From contig NZ_FXWI01000003.1 in the NCBI RefSeq assembly GCF_900177765.1, positions 496,001 through 560,000 of the forward strand: a DNA stretch of 64,000 nt. Reading direction: 5' to 3'. A program made the position numbers and the translations under genes. The notes under the pieces are model-generated. The model worked only from the letters and a program-made list of their open reading frames with translations. It was not told the DNA's origin and did not search any database. This document shows positions 52,795-63,679 of this stretch, piece by piece. Source of the DNA: Agreia sp. VKM Ac-1783. GTDB taxonomy: Bacteria; Actinomycetota; Actinomycetes; Actinomycetales; Microbacteriaceae. Each line of letters opens with the position of its first letter. Position 1 is the stretch's first letter.

Positions 52795-53358
52795 CTACAA
52801 ATCCGGCGACGGGTCGCAGACGTGCCCGTCGGCATCCATCGGCATGCCGCAGAGCGGGCACAGCGGACGGCCAGCACCGACGACCTCGAGCGTGCGCTTG
52901 GCGAAGGCTCTGGCCGAGCCGACCGGAATGCGCACGACGAGCATCTCGTCGGGTTCCACGTCGGTGAGGTCGAGCTCGAGTTCGTCTTGGTCTTCGTCGA
53001 TCTCGATCTCGATGATCGGGAACGCCTGGATGACGACCTGGGCGGTCGAGGGATCCCAGCCGAGGCTGAGCGTGCCGGTGCGGAATTCTTCTTCGACGGG
53101 ATCGAGCGGGTCGTTGTCGACGAGCTCGATCGGGGTCGTCGCCGGAACGCTGGCCGGGTTGCCCTCCTGAGTCATGAGCTCGTCGAGAACCTCCTCGATC
53201 TTCTCGGCGAGGGCGGCCGACTGCTGTTTCTCGAGACCGACGCTGACGATGCGCTTGCCCGTGCGGGCCTGGAGGTAGAAGGAACGGGAGCCGGGCTGGC
53301 CGATCGTGCCGACCACCACCCGGTCGGGCCAATCGAAGGCGTGGACGAGGGGAGCCAT
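52795..53358 (-). CDS. DUF3090 family protein
   Basis: A 187-residue protein with the DUF3090 pattern: start MAPLVHAFDWPDRVVVGTIGQPGSRSFYLQAR, an acidic middle (EIEIDEDQDELELDLTD) and a C-terminal zinc-ribbon-like CPLCGMPMDADGHVC. The function is unknown. It is invariably next to the phosphatase and SCO1664-type genes. ATG 53358 has a TAGACT box six bases upstream, so besides read-through from the phosphatase gene it may have its own leaderless promoter. Confidence 0.92.
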   Translation of the reverse strand: MAPLVHAFDWPDRVVVGTIGQPGSRSFYLQARTGKRIVSVGLEKQQSAALAEKIEEVLDELMTQEGNPASVPATTPIELVDNDPLDPVEEEFRTGTLSLGWDPSTAQVVIQAFPIIEIEIDEDQDELELDLTDVEPDEMLVVRIPVGSARAFAKRTLEVVGAGRPLCPLCGMPMDADGHVCDPSPDL

Positions 53359-53370
53359 GGTTCTAGTCTA
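53359..53370 (-). promoter_or_regulatory. -10 box of leaderless DUF3090 gene
   Basis: Minus-strand TAGACT (53365-53370), six bases, ATG 53358. Confidence 0.5.
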
Positions 53371-53386
53371 CGAGCGCTTTGCGCCG

Positions 53387-54073
53387 TCAGGCCGGGCCGG
53401 CCCCACCTCCGACGGGGGCATCTTCGACCGGCGGGGCCGTGCGCAGCCAGGAGAGGTCGCCCGATTCGGTGTTGGTCGCGTGCACGCTGGGCGAGCCCGA
53501 GCCGTAGCGCACGATCGACACGGATGCCGGGCCGACGCTGATGCGCTGGAACAGGTCGAGATGCATGCCGTAGGCGTCGGCGAGGATCGACTTGATGATG
53601 TCGCCGTGGCTGACCGCCGCCCACACAGCCCCTGGCCCATGCTGCTCTTCGAACTCTGCGTCGATGCGCCGGATGGCCGCGACCGATCGAGCCTGCATGG
53701 CCGCGAGCGACTCTCCGCCGGGGAACACGACGGCAGAGGGGCTCGACTGCACAACCTTCCACAGCTTCTCGGTGCTGAGCTGCTTCAGAGTGCCGCCCTG
53801 CCAGTCGCCGTAGTCGCACTCGGTGATGTCGTCTTCGACGAGAAAGGCGGGGGAGCCCTGCTGGCGGTCGAGAATCAGAGCGGATGTCTGGCGACACCGT
53901 TCGAGTGGACTCGAGACGACGCCCACGAGGGGAACGGGCATCAGCCGCTCTGCAGTCGCGGCGGCCTGTTCGCGACCGCGATCATCGAGATCGACGCCGG
54001 CGGTTCTCCCGGCGAGGATGCCGTCGACGTTCGCTTGGGTGCGGCCGTGCCGCACGAGAATCACTGTGCCCAT
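53387..54073 (-). CDS. Histidine phosphatase (MSMEG_4193-type putative phosphomutase)
   Basis: A 228-residue member of the histidine phosphatase superfamily. It has the catalytic LVRHGRTQAN (His9 region), a second Arg in SSPLERCRQT, an acid/base Glu in GESLAAMQAR and the second His in VSHGDIIKSILAD. The family is annotated as MSMEG_4193-type phosphomutase, although true mutase activity is unproven. It heads the conserved trio with DUF3090 and SCO1664. TAGTCT lies six bases before the ATG, so transcription is probably leaderless. Confidence 0.92.
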   Translation of the reverse strand: MGTVILVRHGRTQANVDGILAGRTAGVDLDDRGREQAAATAERLMPVPLVGVVSSPLERCRQTSALILDRQQGSPAFLVEDDITECDYGDWQGGTLKQLSTEKLWKVVQSSPSAVVFPGGESLAAMQARSVAAIRRIDAEFEEQHGPGAVWAAVSHGDIIKSILADAYGMHLDLFQRISVGPASVSIVRYGSGSPSVHATNTESGDLSWLRTAPPVEDAPVGGGAGPA

Positions 54074-54085
54074 GTGATCAGACTA
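54074..54085 (-). promoter_or_regulatory. -10 box of leaderless phosphatase gene
   Basis: Minus-strand TAGTCT (54080-54085), six bases, ATG 54073. Confidence 0.55.
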
Positions 54086-54204
54086 GACAGAAGGCCTGGT
54101 CTGGCCGGTCGGCAAGCGTGACGCACTTCGCGAACCGCTCGTCATAAGTACTAGCGTGCTCGCGCCAAGACAGGCGAAAGTAGGGACCAAACGAAGGAGG
54201 AATG

Positions 54205-54408
54205 ATGCCCACAGGAGACGTCGAGACATTCCACGAGGGTGGTGCCTGGTACAACCGGATCGACGGAGAGAAGGGAGCTACCGGACCGTATCGATCGAAG
54301 GCTGACGCAATCGATGAAGGACGTGAGCAGGCACGCCGTCTGCGCCGAGACCACGCCGCTTACAACGAGGATGGTGAACTCGACGAACGCACCGCGTACG
54401 GCGACTAG
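54205..54408 (+). CDS. DUF2188-like small protein
   Basis: A 67-residue protein: DVETFHEGGAWYNRIDGEKG, then PYRSKADAIDEGREQARRLRRDHAAYNEDGELDER. It matches the DUF2188 pattern (short strands followed by a KAEAI-type helix, here KADAIDEGREQAR). Function unknown. AAGGAGG lies four bases before the second of two in-frame ATGs, which favours 54205 over 54202. It stands alone, convergent with the tRNA cluster. Confidence 0.78.
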   Translation: MPTGDVETFHEGGAWYNRIDGEKGATGPYRSKADAIDEGREQARRLRRDHAAYNEDGELDERTAYGD

Positions 54409-54439
54409 CCGATCAGCTGCAGAGACCGGTCGGGGGTAC

Positions 54440-54479
54440 AAAAAAAGTCCCACCTCGCGTAGAAGCCGCGGGATGGGAC
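54440..54479 (-). terminator. Terminator of the tRNA cluster
   Basis: On the minus strand a hairpin with GTCCCA/TGGGAC ends (54447-54479) and an inner CGCG/CGCG is followed by seven T residues (54440-54446). It ends transcription of the Glu-Asp-Phe tRNA unit. Confidence 0.88.
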
Positions 54480-54481
54480 AG

Positions 54482-54554
54482 TGCCTCCGACCGGCGTCGA
54501 TCCGGTGACCTTTCGATTTTCAGTCGAACGCTCTACCAACTGAGCTACAGAGGC
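54482..54554 (-). tRNA. tRNA-Phe (GAA)
   Basis: 73 bases without CCA. The acceptor stem GCCTCTG pairs with CGGAGGC. D-arm TAGCTCAGTTGGTAGAGC, anticodon loop CTGAAAA with GAA, and a standard T-arm are present. Third gene of the minus-strand tRNA cluster. CCA is not encoded. Confidence 0.96.
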
Positions 54555-54612
54555 GAGTGACCGAAGTCGCTCACAGACAAAAAGCCCTTCCTCTCGGTTG
54601 GGCTTGTCGCCT

Positions 54613-54689
54613 TGGCGACCCTGACGGGACTTGAACCCGCGACCTCCGCCGTGACAGGGCGGCGCGCTAACCAACTGCGCTACAGGGCC
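54613..54689 (-). tRNA. tRNA-Asp (GTC)
   Basis: The acceptor stem GGCCCTG pairs with CAGGGTC (one G.T). The anticodon loop contains GTC (CCTGTCACG) and the T-arm is GCGGGTTCAAGTCCCGT. Unlike its two neighbours it encodes the 3' CCA. Confidence 0.96.
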
Positions 54690-54758
54690 ATACTGGTGAA
54701 TCTGAACTGCTTGTTAAGTTGTCGTGGTTGTGCTGCGTTCTTCGTGCTGTTACCAATG

Positions 54759-54831
54759 TGACCCCAACGGGATTCGAACCCGTGCTGCCGCCGTGAAAGG
54801 GCGGTGTCCTAGGCCTCTAAACGATAGGGCC
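54759..54831 (-). tRNA. tRNA-Glu (TTC)
   Basis: The acceptor stem GGCCCTA pairs with TGGGGTC allowing two wobbles. The anticodon is TTC (CCTTTCACG) and the T-arm is ACGGGTTCGAATCCCGT. It is the first gene of the cluster on the minus strand; CCA is not encoded. Confidence 0.95.
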
Positions 54832-55051
54832 GTTGGTGACAACTCAACGAGTATGCCACACACTTCTCGCTCTCGCCAATTCGGCCCGTCGAAGCAGCCT
54901 CGAGATGCGACTCGACGCGGAATGAACCGGGAATTGCGCCGCTGACGAGCAATGATCTCAGTGAGGCCGAACGCTCTGTTGTTAGAGTTGTGCCTGTTAC
55001 TCGTGTTACTCAAGTGACAAAACTTGCTCATCATCACCGCCCGGGGGAATT
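54832..55051. promoter_or_regulatory. Divergent promoter region, tRNA cluster and M23 gene
   Basis: A 220-base gap with lower GC at 54975-55030. It contains two GTTACTC direct repeats (about 54993-55010) and, just before GTG 55052, GGGGGAA as ribosome-binding site. I see no c-di-AMP (ydaO) riboswitch, which often precedes cell-wall hydrolase genes in this group. Confidence 0.4.
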
Positions 55052-56371
55052 GTGAACGCCACGAAAAGTCGACGTCGACACCGCGGCCCCTGGAGCCTTC
55101 GCCACCTTCTCGGCTCGATCGCCGTCACGTTCTCTCTCGTCGCCACGGGATGTGTACTCGCCGCTCCGGCCTACGCCGACGACTATCCCACGTGGGAAGA
55201 CGTGCAGGCCGCGCAGGCCAACGAATCGACCAAACAGAGCGAGATCCAGAAGATCCAAGATCTGATCGCCTCGCTTCGAGACGCGACCGCGGCGGCCCAG
55301 TCGCTCTCGATCCAGCGCGGAACCGAGTACCAGCAGGCTCAGACCAAGTACGACACGGCCGCGTTCAAGGCTGACGAGCTCGACTCTCAGGCTGCCTCCG
55401 CCAAGGCCTCGGCGGATGCATCGATCAAGCAGGCGGGCCAGCTCGCCGCGCTGATGGCCAAGTCGGGCGGCAACGGACTGTCGGTCAACCTCTTTACCAG
55501 CGAATCGAGCGAGGCAGACGGTCTGCTCTACCAGCTGGGTGCCATGAGTCAGCTCACCGGGTCAGCGTCCAAGCTCTACGCCACGGCCGAGCAAGACAAG
55601 AACACCGCGCAGTCGCTGACAGACCAGGCGGTCGTGGCCCGCGATGCGCTGAAGTCGCTGGCCGAGGCCGCCGAAACGGCTCGCAACGAGGCGATCGCCG
55701 CGCAGAAGTCGCTCGAAGAGTCGCTCGCCGCGCAGCAGACCTACGAGGTCCAGCTCGAGGCCCAGCTCGCGGTCCTCACCCAGAACAGACAGGCGACGGA
55801 AGCCGACTACAACGCGGGTGTCGAAGCTCGACGCGTCGCCGAGGAAGCGCGCAAAGAAGCCGAGCGCGTTGCGGCGGCCGAACGAGCGGCAGCTGAAGCA
55901 GCATCCGGTGGAGGCGGCGGAGGAGGCAGCAGCAGCGGTCCCGGCCCCGTCTCGAGCGGCTGGGCCAGCCCCTTCCCCGGGTCGTACTCGACCGACGAGT
56001 ACGGCATGCGCGTCAACCCGGTGAGCGGCAACTACACGCTGCACGCGGGGCTCGACCTCAACTACAACAGCGGAACCTGCGGCGCGCCCGTGTACGCCGC
56101 GGCCGCGGGCCAGGTCACACTCGCCGGCTACAACGGCGGCTACGGCAACTTCGTCGAGATCAGTCACGGTGGCGGCGTCTCGACCGGATACGGCCACAAC
56201 ACCTCGCTCGCCGTGTCTCGTGGGGAGTTCGTGGCCGCCGGCGACCTGATCGCCTACGCGGGAACAACGGGCAACTCCACGGGTTGCCACGTGCACTTCG
56301 AGGTGCGTGTCGGAGGGGGCGCCATCAACCCGCGCCCGTACATGGCCGACCGCGGCGTCTACTTCGGCTAG
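55052..56371 (+). CDS. M23-family peptidoglycan endopeptidase with coiled coil
   Basis: A 439-residue secreted cell-wall hydrolase or hydrolase-like protein. The signal peptide ends near residues 41-43 (VLAAPAYADDYP). A long coiled coil follows (about 45-285, rich in Ala, Gln, Glu and Lys). A Gly/Ser linker (GGGGGGGSSSG) precedes the LytM/M23 domain with H-x(3)-D (LHAGLDLN) and the HVHFEV zinc motif. The domain order is like NlpD/EnvC and actinobacterial septal hydrolases, where the coiled coil regulates activity. GTG follows GGGGGAA. It ends at a convergent terminator with ppa. Confidence 0.92.
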   Translation: MNATKSRRRHRGPWSLRHLLGSIAVTFSLVATGCVLAAPAYADDYPTWEDVQAAQANESTKQSEIQKIQDLIASLRDATAAAQSLSIQRGTEYQQAQTKYDTAAFKADELDSQAASAKASADASIKQAGQLAALMAKSGGNGLSVNLFTSESSEADGLLYQLGAMSQLTGSASKLYATAEQDKNTAQSLTDQAVVARDALKSLAEAAETARNEAIAAQKSLEESLAAQQTYEVQLEAQLAVLTQNRQATEADYNAGVEARRVAEEARKEAERVAAAERAAAEAASGGGGGGGSSSGPGPVSSGWASPFPGSYSTDEYGMRVNPVSGNYTLHAGLDLNYNSGTCGAPVYAAAAGQVTLAGYNGGYGNFVEISHGGGVSTGYGHNTSLAVSRGEFVAAGDLIAYAGTTGNSTGCHVHFEVRVGGGAINPRPYMADRGVYFG

Positions 56372-56408
56372 TCGTACCCACGACGAAGGCCCGCAAAAGC
56401 CCCACAAG

Positions 56409-56468
56409 AAAGGCCCCCCGACGAGCTCGGAGAACGGAGACGTTCCCTGAGCCCACCGAGGGGCCTTT
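56409..56468. terminator. Convergent terminator between the M23 gene and ppa
   Basis: AAAGGCCCC (56409-56417) pairs with GGGGCCTTT (56460-56468) around a 42-base interior with a smaller hairpin. It sits between converging stop codons. Confidence 0.7.
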
Positions 56469-56479
56469 GTCGTCGAGTG

Positions 56480-56971
56480 CTAGTGGCCCTCGACCTTGAG
56501 CTTCTCGATGCCGTCGAGCACGATCTGCTCGGCCGCGGCGGCGTTCTGCCAGCCCTCGGTCTTGACCCACTTGCCGGGCTCGAGGTCTTTGTAGTGCTCG
56601 AAGAAGTGCTCGATCTCCTTGCGGGTCGACTCGGGGATGTCGTCGATGTCCTGGATGTGGGCCCAGCGCGGGTCTTTCGCGGGAACGGCGATGACCTTGG
56701 CGTCGGAACCGCCGTCGTCGGTCATGTTGAACACGGCGACGGGGCGAACCGAGACGCCGACGCCCGGGAAGAGCGGGTACTCGAGCAGTACCAGCACGTC
56801 GACGGGGTCGCCGTCGAGGCCCAGGGTGTTCTCGAAGAAGCCGTAGTCGGTGGGGTAGACGAACGAGGTGAACAGCACGCGGTCGAGAAAGACCCGTCCG
56901 GTCTCGTGGTCGACTTCGTACTTGTTGTGGCTTCCCTTGGGAATCTCGATGATCGCGTCGTAAGCAGCCAT
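56480..56971 (-). CDS. ppa: Inorganic pyrophosphatase (class I)
   Basis: A 163-residue cytosolic enzyme that hydrolyses pyrophosphate, pulling biosynthetic reactions forward. It has the family blocks [27 protein letters not shown], the metal-binding [10 protein letters not shown] signature (D-x-D-P-x-D), and KDPRW. The length is typical. ATG 56971 follows GAAGGAGA. It is divergent from tilS. Confidence 0.96.
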   Translation of the reverse strand: MAAYDAIIEIPKGSHNKYEVDHETGRVFLDRVLFTSFVYPTDYGFFENTLGLDGDPVDVLVLLEYPLFPGVGVSVRPVAVFNMTDDGGSDAKVIAVPAKDPRWAHIQDIDDIPESTRKEIEHFFEHYKDLEPGKWVKTEGWQNAAAAEQIVLDGIEKLKVEGH

Positions 56972-57006
56972 GCCGGCGGTTCTCCTTCGTGGGTCGTGAA
57001 CTGCAA

Positions 57007-57018
57007 TAACGTTACTGG
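57007..57018 (+). promoter_or_regulatory. -10 box of leaderless tilS
   Basis: TAACGT (57007-57012), six bases, ATG 57019. Confidence 0.55.
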
Positions 57019-58047
57019 ATGCCCCCCGAGACTCCATCCGAACGTCGCCCCCGACTGACCCCGGCGATCGCCGACGTGCGGCGGGCGGTGCGCGAGTCGC
57101 TCGAGGCGTTGCCCGCATCCGATGACGCCCCGCTGGTGCTCGTCGCGCTCAGCGGCGGGCCGGATTCGTTGGCCCTCGCGGCGGCGACCGCATTCGAGGC
57201 TCCCCGCCGGGGAATGCGTGCGGGAGCGGTGATCGTCGATCACGGTCTGCAACACGAGTCCGCCGTGGTGGCCGCCAGAGCCGCCGGACAGGCACTCGAC
57301 TTGGGCCTCGATCCTGTGCTGGTGCGGCTCGTGCAGGTGGATGCCGGCCCGGGCTCGGGCGGGCCCGAGGCTGCTGCTCGCGACGCCCGGTACGCGGCCC
57401 TGGATGCGGTGCGTCGCGAGACATCGTCGGTCGCGGTTCTGCTCGGCCACACTCTCGACGACCAGGCCGAGACCGTGCTCCTCGGGCTGGCGCGCGGTGC
57501 CGGCGCATCCAGCCTGCACGGCATGGCGCCCGTCTCGGGGGTCTTCGTGCGGCCGCTGCTCGGCATCCGGCGTTCGACCACCGTCGCGGCCTGCGCCGAC
57601 GCGGGACTGGAGCCGTGGCTCGACCCCCACAACGTCGACACCTCTTTCTCTCGCGTGAGGGTGCGGCAGTCGGTGCTGCCGATTCTCGAGAGAGAACTCG
57701 GACCGGGCATGGCCGAGGCACTGGCCCGCACTGCGGAGCAGTTGCGCGAAGACGGCGACGCCCTCGATCACATGGCTCAGGAGACGATAGAGGAGATCGT
57801 GGAGCACGCCGAAGCGGGGATCGCCATCTCGGTGGGAGCTCTTGCGGCGAATCCGGCCGCACTCCGCAACCGCATCATCCGCCACGTGGTGCTGAGCGAG
57901 TTCGGTGTGAGCCTCAGCCGTGGGCAGACCCTTGCCGCCGCCGCCCTCGTGACCGATTGGCACGGGCAGAAGGGTGTCGACCTGCCCGGCATTAGAGTTG
58001 TCAGGGTCGCCGGGAATCTCGTGTTCCAGGCGGCGTCAGACATTTAA
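57019..58047 (+). CDS. tilS: tRNA(Ile)-lysidine synthase
   Basis: A 342-residue PP-loop ATPase that modifies the CAU anticodon of tRNA-Ile with lysine. It has the ATP-binding loop [11 protein letters not shown] (about 37-47), the second block [20 protein letters not shown] (about 141-160), RPLLGIRR, and [18 protein letters not shown] short C-terminal domain follows, as in other actinobacterial TilS. It is followed after 14 bases by hpt, the usual actinobacterial pair before ftsH. Confidence 0.95.
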   Translation: MPPETPSERRPRLTPAIADVRRAVRESLEALPASDDAPLVLVALSGGPDSLALAAATAFEAPRRGMRAGAVIVDHGLQHESAVVAARAAGQALDLGLDPVLVRLVQVDAGPGSGGPEAAARDARYAALDAVRRETSSVAVLLGHTLDDQAETVLLGLARGAGASSLHGMAPVSGVFVRPLLGIRRSTTVAACADAGLEPWLDPHNVDTSFSRVRVRQSVLPILERELGPGMAEALARTAEQLREDGDALDHMAQETIEEIVEHAEAGIAISVGALAANPAALRNRIIRHVVLSEFGVSLSRGQTLAAAALVTDWHGQKGVDLPGIRVVRVAGNLVFQAASDI

Positions 58048-58061
58048 TGTGAAGGAGCCCC

Positions 58062-58613
58062 GTGCTTTCGAGTGACATCGCCGACGACCTCACCAGCGTG
58101 CTCTACACCGAGGCCGAGATCCACGAGCGCATCGCGCAGCTCGCCCGCAGCATCGAGGCCGACTACGAAGGCGAAGATCTGCTTCTCGTCGGTGTGCTGA
58201 AAGGCGCCGTGATGGTCATGGCCGACCTCGCTCGGGAGCTCACGCTTCCGTTGAACATGGACTGGATGGCCGTCAGCTCCTATGGCGCGGGCACGCAGTC
58301 CTCCGGTGTCGTGCGCATCCTGAAAGATCTCGACAGCGACCTCTCGGGACGCAAGGTGCTCATCGTCGAAGACATCATCGACTCGGGCCTGACTCTGTCG
58401 TGGCTGCTGGCGAACCTGCGCACGCGTGGTGCGCAGAGCGTCGAGATCTGCGCGCTCTTCCGCAAACCAGAGGCCGCGAAGGTCGAGGTCGACGTGCGCT
58501 ACGTCGGCTTCGAGATCCCGAACGACTTCGTCGTCGGATATGGACTCGACTACGCGGAGCGCTATCGGAATCTGCGCGACGTCGCGGTGCTCGCGCCGCA
58601 CGTGTACTCCTGA
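58062..58613 (+). CDS. hpt: Hypoxanthine phosphoribosyltransferase
   Basis: A 183-residue type I PRTase that converts hypoxanthine or guanine with PRPP to IMP/GMP. The PRPP loop is [18 protein letters not shown], the flexible loop [10 protein letters not shown], and the purine-binding end [17 protein letters not shown] 58062 follows AAGGAG. It lies between tilS and ftsH, separated from ftsH by a palindromic repeat. Confidence 0.95.
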   Translation: MLSSDIADDLTSVLYTEAEIHERIAQLARSIEADYEGEDLLLVGVLKGAVMVMADLARELTLPLNMDWMAVSSYGAGTQSSGVVRILKDLDSDLSGRKVLIVEDIIDSGLTLSWLLANLRTRGAQSVEICALFRKPEAAKVEVDVRYVGFEIPNDFVVGYGLDYAERYRNLRDVAVLAPHVYS

Positions 58614-58620
58614 TCGCTCG

Positions 58621-58658
58621 ATCTCGATACGGCCGCGGGCGGCCTACTCGATCAGAGC
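58621..58658. repeat. GTCGAGTAG/CGATACG palindromic repeat
   Basis: A copy with core GGCCGCGGGCGGCC between hpt and ftsH. It may attenuate read-through. Confidence 0.7.
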
Positions 58659-58774
58659 GGACGCCTCGTTACGCCCACGGGGAACATGCAGTCCGTGTGC
58701 AGCCAGGCACAGATACCCTTGCCACTATCTCAATTGCTCTCGAGCAAGACTCCCTCTCGACATGATGAAGAGAC

Positions 58775-60781
<2,007 letters not shown>

Positions 60782-60793
60782 CTCACCGAGCGC

Positions 60794-61369
60794 GTGACAG
60801 CATTCGACCGGGCTCGTGTCGAGGCGGCCGTGCACGAGATCCTCATCGCTATCGGTGAGGATCCGTCGCGCGTCGGCCTCGACCGGACTCCGGCCCGCGT
60901 AGCCGACGCCTACGAAGAGTTCTTCTCGGGTCTGAGCGTCGACGCCGCATCGATGCTCGGCGACACGTTCGCAGCCCCCGAGGGCGCCGCGGCCGAGCCC
61001 GTGCTCGTGCGCGATATCGAATTCCGCTCGGTGTGCGAGCACCACCTGCTGCCATTCGTCGGGGTCGCCCACGTGGGATACGTTCCGTCGGATCGACTGA
61101 TCGGCCTCGGGCGCATCGCGTCTGTCGTCGACACCCTCGCATCACGACCTCAATTGCAGGAGCGGCTCGGAGACGAGATCGCAGCGGTGATCGAGGACGG
61201 CGTCGCCGCCCGCGGTGTACTCGTCGTTCTCGACGCTCAGCACGACTGCGTCAGAACACGAGGGCCACGGCAGACGCGCAGTTCGACCGTGACCGTGTCG
61301 AGTCGCGGTACGCTGTCGCAGCCCGCCGAGCGTGCGGAGCTGATGAGTCTGATCGGAGCCACGACGTGA
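60794..61369 (+). CDS. folE: GTP cyclohydrolase I
   Basis: A 191-residue enzyme for the first step of tetrahydrofolate synthesis, GTP to dihydroneopterin triphosphate. It has the zinc and catalytic blocks SVCEHHLLPFVGVAHVGY and RLIGLGRIA, and the QERL region. The usual CMVMRG-type end appears as LDAQHDCVRTRGPRQTRS, so the third zinc Cys is kept. GTG 60794 lies 12 bases after ftsH. Its stop overlaps the folP GTG. Confidence 0.95.
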   Translation: MTAFDRARVEAAVHEILIAIGEDPSRVGLDRTPARVADAYEEFFSGLSVDAASMLGDTFAAPEGAAAEPVLVRDIEFRSVCEHHLLPFVGVAHVGYVPSDRLIGLGRIASVVDTLASRPQLQERLGDEIAAVIEDGVAARGVLVVLDAQHDCVRTRGPRQTRSSTVTVSSRGTLSQPAERAELMSLIGATT

Positions 61370-62289
61370 GAACGAGCGACGTGAGCGCAGCCGAGCCGCA
61401 TGCCCACAGTAGCGACCGACCCGCATCCGTTCGCCGCCGCATCCGGTCGTCGATGGCGGTGCGCGGCGTGCCGCTTACCGGCGAGCGCACGCTCATCATG
61501 GGCATTCTCAACGTGACGCCCGATTCGTTCAGCGACGGCGGGCGGTTCGACACGCTCGACGCGGCTCTCGAGCATGCTGCTGAACTCACGGCGCAGGGTG
61601 CAGACCTCATCGACATCGGCGGCGAGTCCACTCGACCCGGGGCTGAGAGGGTGCCCGTGGCCGAAGAACAGCGCCGGGTGCTGCCACTGGTACGCGAGCT
61701 CGCGCGCGGCGGCATCGCGGTGAGCGTCGACACGATGAACGCGGCGACCGCCCTAGCAGCGGCGCACGCGGGAGCGGCCGTCATCAACGACGTCTCCGGG
61801 GGACTCGCAGATCCCGACATGACCCGCGTTGCGATCGAGACGGGCCTGCCCTTCGTCGTGATGCACTGGCGAGGTCACAGCGCCGAGATGGCCGCCAAGG
61901 CGAGCTACACAGATGTGGTCTCCGACGTGCGTCGCGAACTGGAATACCGGGTTGCAGAACTCATCGTGCGCGGGGTCGACCCGGCCAAGATCATCGTCGA
62001 CCCGGGCATCGGCTTCTCGAAGAATGCCGAGCACAATTGGGCGCTGCTGGGCCACTACGGCGAGCTCGCGGCGCTCGGGTTGCCCGTGCTCGTCGCGGCA
62101 TCGCGCAAGGGATTCCTCGCGCCTCTCGTCGCCGAGGGTGCTGCTCCGGATGCACGGGATGCGCCGTCGGCCGTCCTTGCCGCGATCGCGGCCTCGCAGG
62201 GCGCCTGGGCTGTGCGCGTGCACAACGTGGCCGAGACGCGAGCCGCCCTCGACGTAGCAGACGCGTGGCGAAGGGGTGCTCGATCATGA
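61366..62289 (+). CDS. folP: Dihydropteroate synthase
   Basis: A 307-residue TIM-barrel enzyme joining dihydropterin pyrophosphate with p-aminobenzoate; the target of sulfonamides. It has MGILNVTPDSFSDGG, GGESTRPGA, INDVSGG, FVVMHWRG and ASRKGF. The GTG at 61366 overlaps folE (GTGA) and gives a 45-residue N-tail ahead of the barrel. In-frame GTG 61381 and ATG 61453 (MAVRGVPLTGER) are alternatives; the latter matches the usual family start. Confidence 0.94.
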   Translation: MRTSDVSAAEPHAHSSDRPASVRRRIRSSMAVRGVPLTGERTLIMGILNVTPDSFSDGGRFDTLDAALEHAAELTAQGADLIDIGGESTRPGAERVPVAEEQRRVLPLVRELARGGIAVSVDTMNAATALAAAHAGAAVINDVSGGLADPDMTRVAIETGLPFVVMHWRGHSAEMAAKASYTDVVSDVRRELEYRVAELIVRGVDPAKIIVDPGIGFSKNAEHNWALLGHYGELAALGLPVLVAASRKGFLAPLVAEGAAPDARDAPSAVLAAIAASQGAWAVRVHNVAETRAALDVADAWRRGARS

Positions 62290-62708
62290 CCCACGACATC
62301 GTGCCGGTCGACGACCTCGACACCCTCACCCTGACGGGCCTCGAGGTCTTCGCGCATCATGGCGTCTTCGACTTCGAGCGTGCCGACGGCCAGACGTTCC
62401 TCCTCGACCTCACCGTGTGGCTCGACACCGTGCCAGCGGCAGAGGGCGACGACCTGGCACAGACCCTGCACTACGGCGAGCTGGCCGTCGAGGTGTCCGA
62501 GGCAGCGGCTTCGGAGCCGGTGGACCTGATCGAGACGCTCGCCGAGCGCATCGCGTCCCTCGTTCTCGCGCATCCGGTCGCCCGACGAGTGAGGGTCACT
62601 GTGCACAAGCCCGACGCACCCATCCCCGTTCCTTTCGCCGATGTCTCGATCACGATCGTTCGCCCCCGCGGTCGTCTCGGTGCCGCGACCACCGAGGCCG
62701 CACGATGA
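62286..62708 (+). CDS. folB: Dihydroneopterin aldolase
   Basis: A 140-residue small enzyme that cleaves dihydroneopterin to hydroxymethyl-dihydropterin. It has the FolB pattern LTGLEVFAHHGVFDFER, LHYGELAVEV, LIETLAERIA and VTVHKPDAPIPVPFADVSITI. It overlaps folP (ATGA) before it and folK (ATGA) after it, so the four genes are translated in step. Confidence 0.95.
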   Translation: MTHDIVPVDDLDTLTLTGLEVFAHHGVFDFERADGQTFLLDLTVWLDTVPAAEGDDLAQTLHYGELAVEVSEAAASEPVDLIETLAERIASLVLAHPVARRVRVTVHKPDAPIPVPFADVSITIVRPRGRLGAATTEAAR

Positions 62709-63226
62709 GCACGTACGAGCCGGCGGGCACCCGCGCCGTCCTGGCTTTCGGCAGCAATCTCGGCAATCGCGGAGAGACGATCAACGACGCCATGGCCGAG
62801 ATCTCGATGCTGCCCGGTGTCGTGATGATCGGGGAGTCCAGCCTGTACGAGACGGTGGCCGTGAAGCTGCACGGCATCGATCCAGACGCCCCCGCCTATC
62901 TCAACGCGGCGGCGATCATCGAGACCACGCTCGCGCCGCACGCGTTGCTCGCCGCTCTCAACGAGATCGAACTGAGGCACGGCCGAGTGCGCGAAGAGCG
63001 TTGGGGCGACCGCACACTCGACATCGACGTCATCACCTATGGATCGCTCGAACTCGACGACGAGACTCTCACCCTGCCGCACCCGCGGGCCTGGCAGCGC
63101 GACTTCGTGCTCGCCCCGTGGCTCGAGCTCGACGCGGATGCGACGATCCCCGGCCGTGGCAGGGTCGACCTGCTGCTCGCGTCGACCGACGACACGGCCC
63201 GCCGAACCCGATCGGAGTCGATGTGA
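62705..63226 (+). CDS. folK: 2-amino-4-hydroxy-6-hydroxymethyldihydropteridine pyrophosphokinase
   Basis: A 173-residue HPPK that activates the pterin for FolP. It has LAFGSNLGNRGETI, ETVAVKLHGIDPDAPAYLNAA, and the signature ERWGDRTLDIDVITYG with the catalytic Asp pair. PHPRAWQRDFVLAPWLEL lies near the end. It overlaps folB and the DUF3180 gene. Confidence 0.95.
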   Translation: MSTYEPAGTRAVLAFGSNLGNRGETINDAMAEISMLPGVVMIGESSLYETVAVKLHGIDPDAPAYLNAAAIIETTLAPHALLAALNEIELRHGRVREERWGDRTLDIDVITYGSLELDDETLTLPHPRAWQRDFVLAPWLELDADATIPGRGRVDLLLASTDDTARRTRSESM

Positions 63227-63678
63227 AGCGCACCACCCCGTTCCCCGTGATCGCTCTCGCGCTGGCAGGCGCCATCGTCGGTTTCCTCCTGCAGATCGGC
63301 CTCGCGTCCGGCGGCAGGCCGATCCTCGTTCCACCGGTCACCCTGCCGATCACTCTCGCGGCCGCCGGGGCGCTCGTACTCGCCTTCGCTATTCCCGTCT
63401 ACCGAGCCATCCGCGGGCCGGTTCGGCGGGAGATCAACCCGTTCAGGGCGATGCGCGTGGTGGTGCTCGCCAAGGCGTCGAGCCTCGTCGGCAGTCTTGT
63501 GGCGGGCTTCGGGCTCGGATGCACGATCTATGTCCTCTCGCGCGCGATCGTTCCGGAGGTCTCGTCGCTCTGGCTCTCTATCGCCAGCGCGGCCGGCGGG
63601 GTGGTGCTGCTCGTGGCCGGTCTGGTCGCCGAACAGCTCTGTGCGCTGCCGCCCGACGACTTCACCCCGGAGACCTGA
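63223..63678 (+). CDS. DUF3180 family membrane protein
   Basis: A 151-residue protein with four predicted helices (about 7-25, 36-54, 80-103, 113-133) and a short acidic tail (PPDDFTPET). It matches DUF3180, found directly after folK in many actinobacteria. Function unknown. GTG 63223 overlaps the folK stop. Confidence 0.9.
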   Translation: MKRTTPFPVIALALAGAIVGFLLQIGLASGGRPILVPPVTLPITLAAAGALVLAFAIPVYRAIRGPVRREINPFRAMRVVVLAKASSLVGSLVAGFGLGCTIYVLSRAIVPEVSSLWLSIASAAGGVVLLVAGLVAEQLCALPPDDFTPET

Positions 63679-63679
63679 C

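Noticed and set aside
54982-55051. c-di-AMP (ydaO) riboswitch before the M23 gene
   Set aside because: Only direct GTTACTC repeats and moderate AT content are seen; no ydaO core elements.
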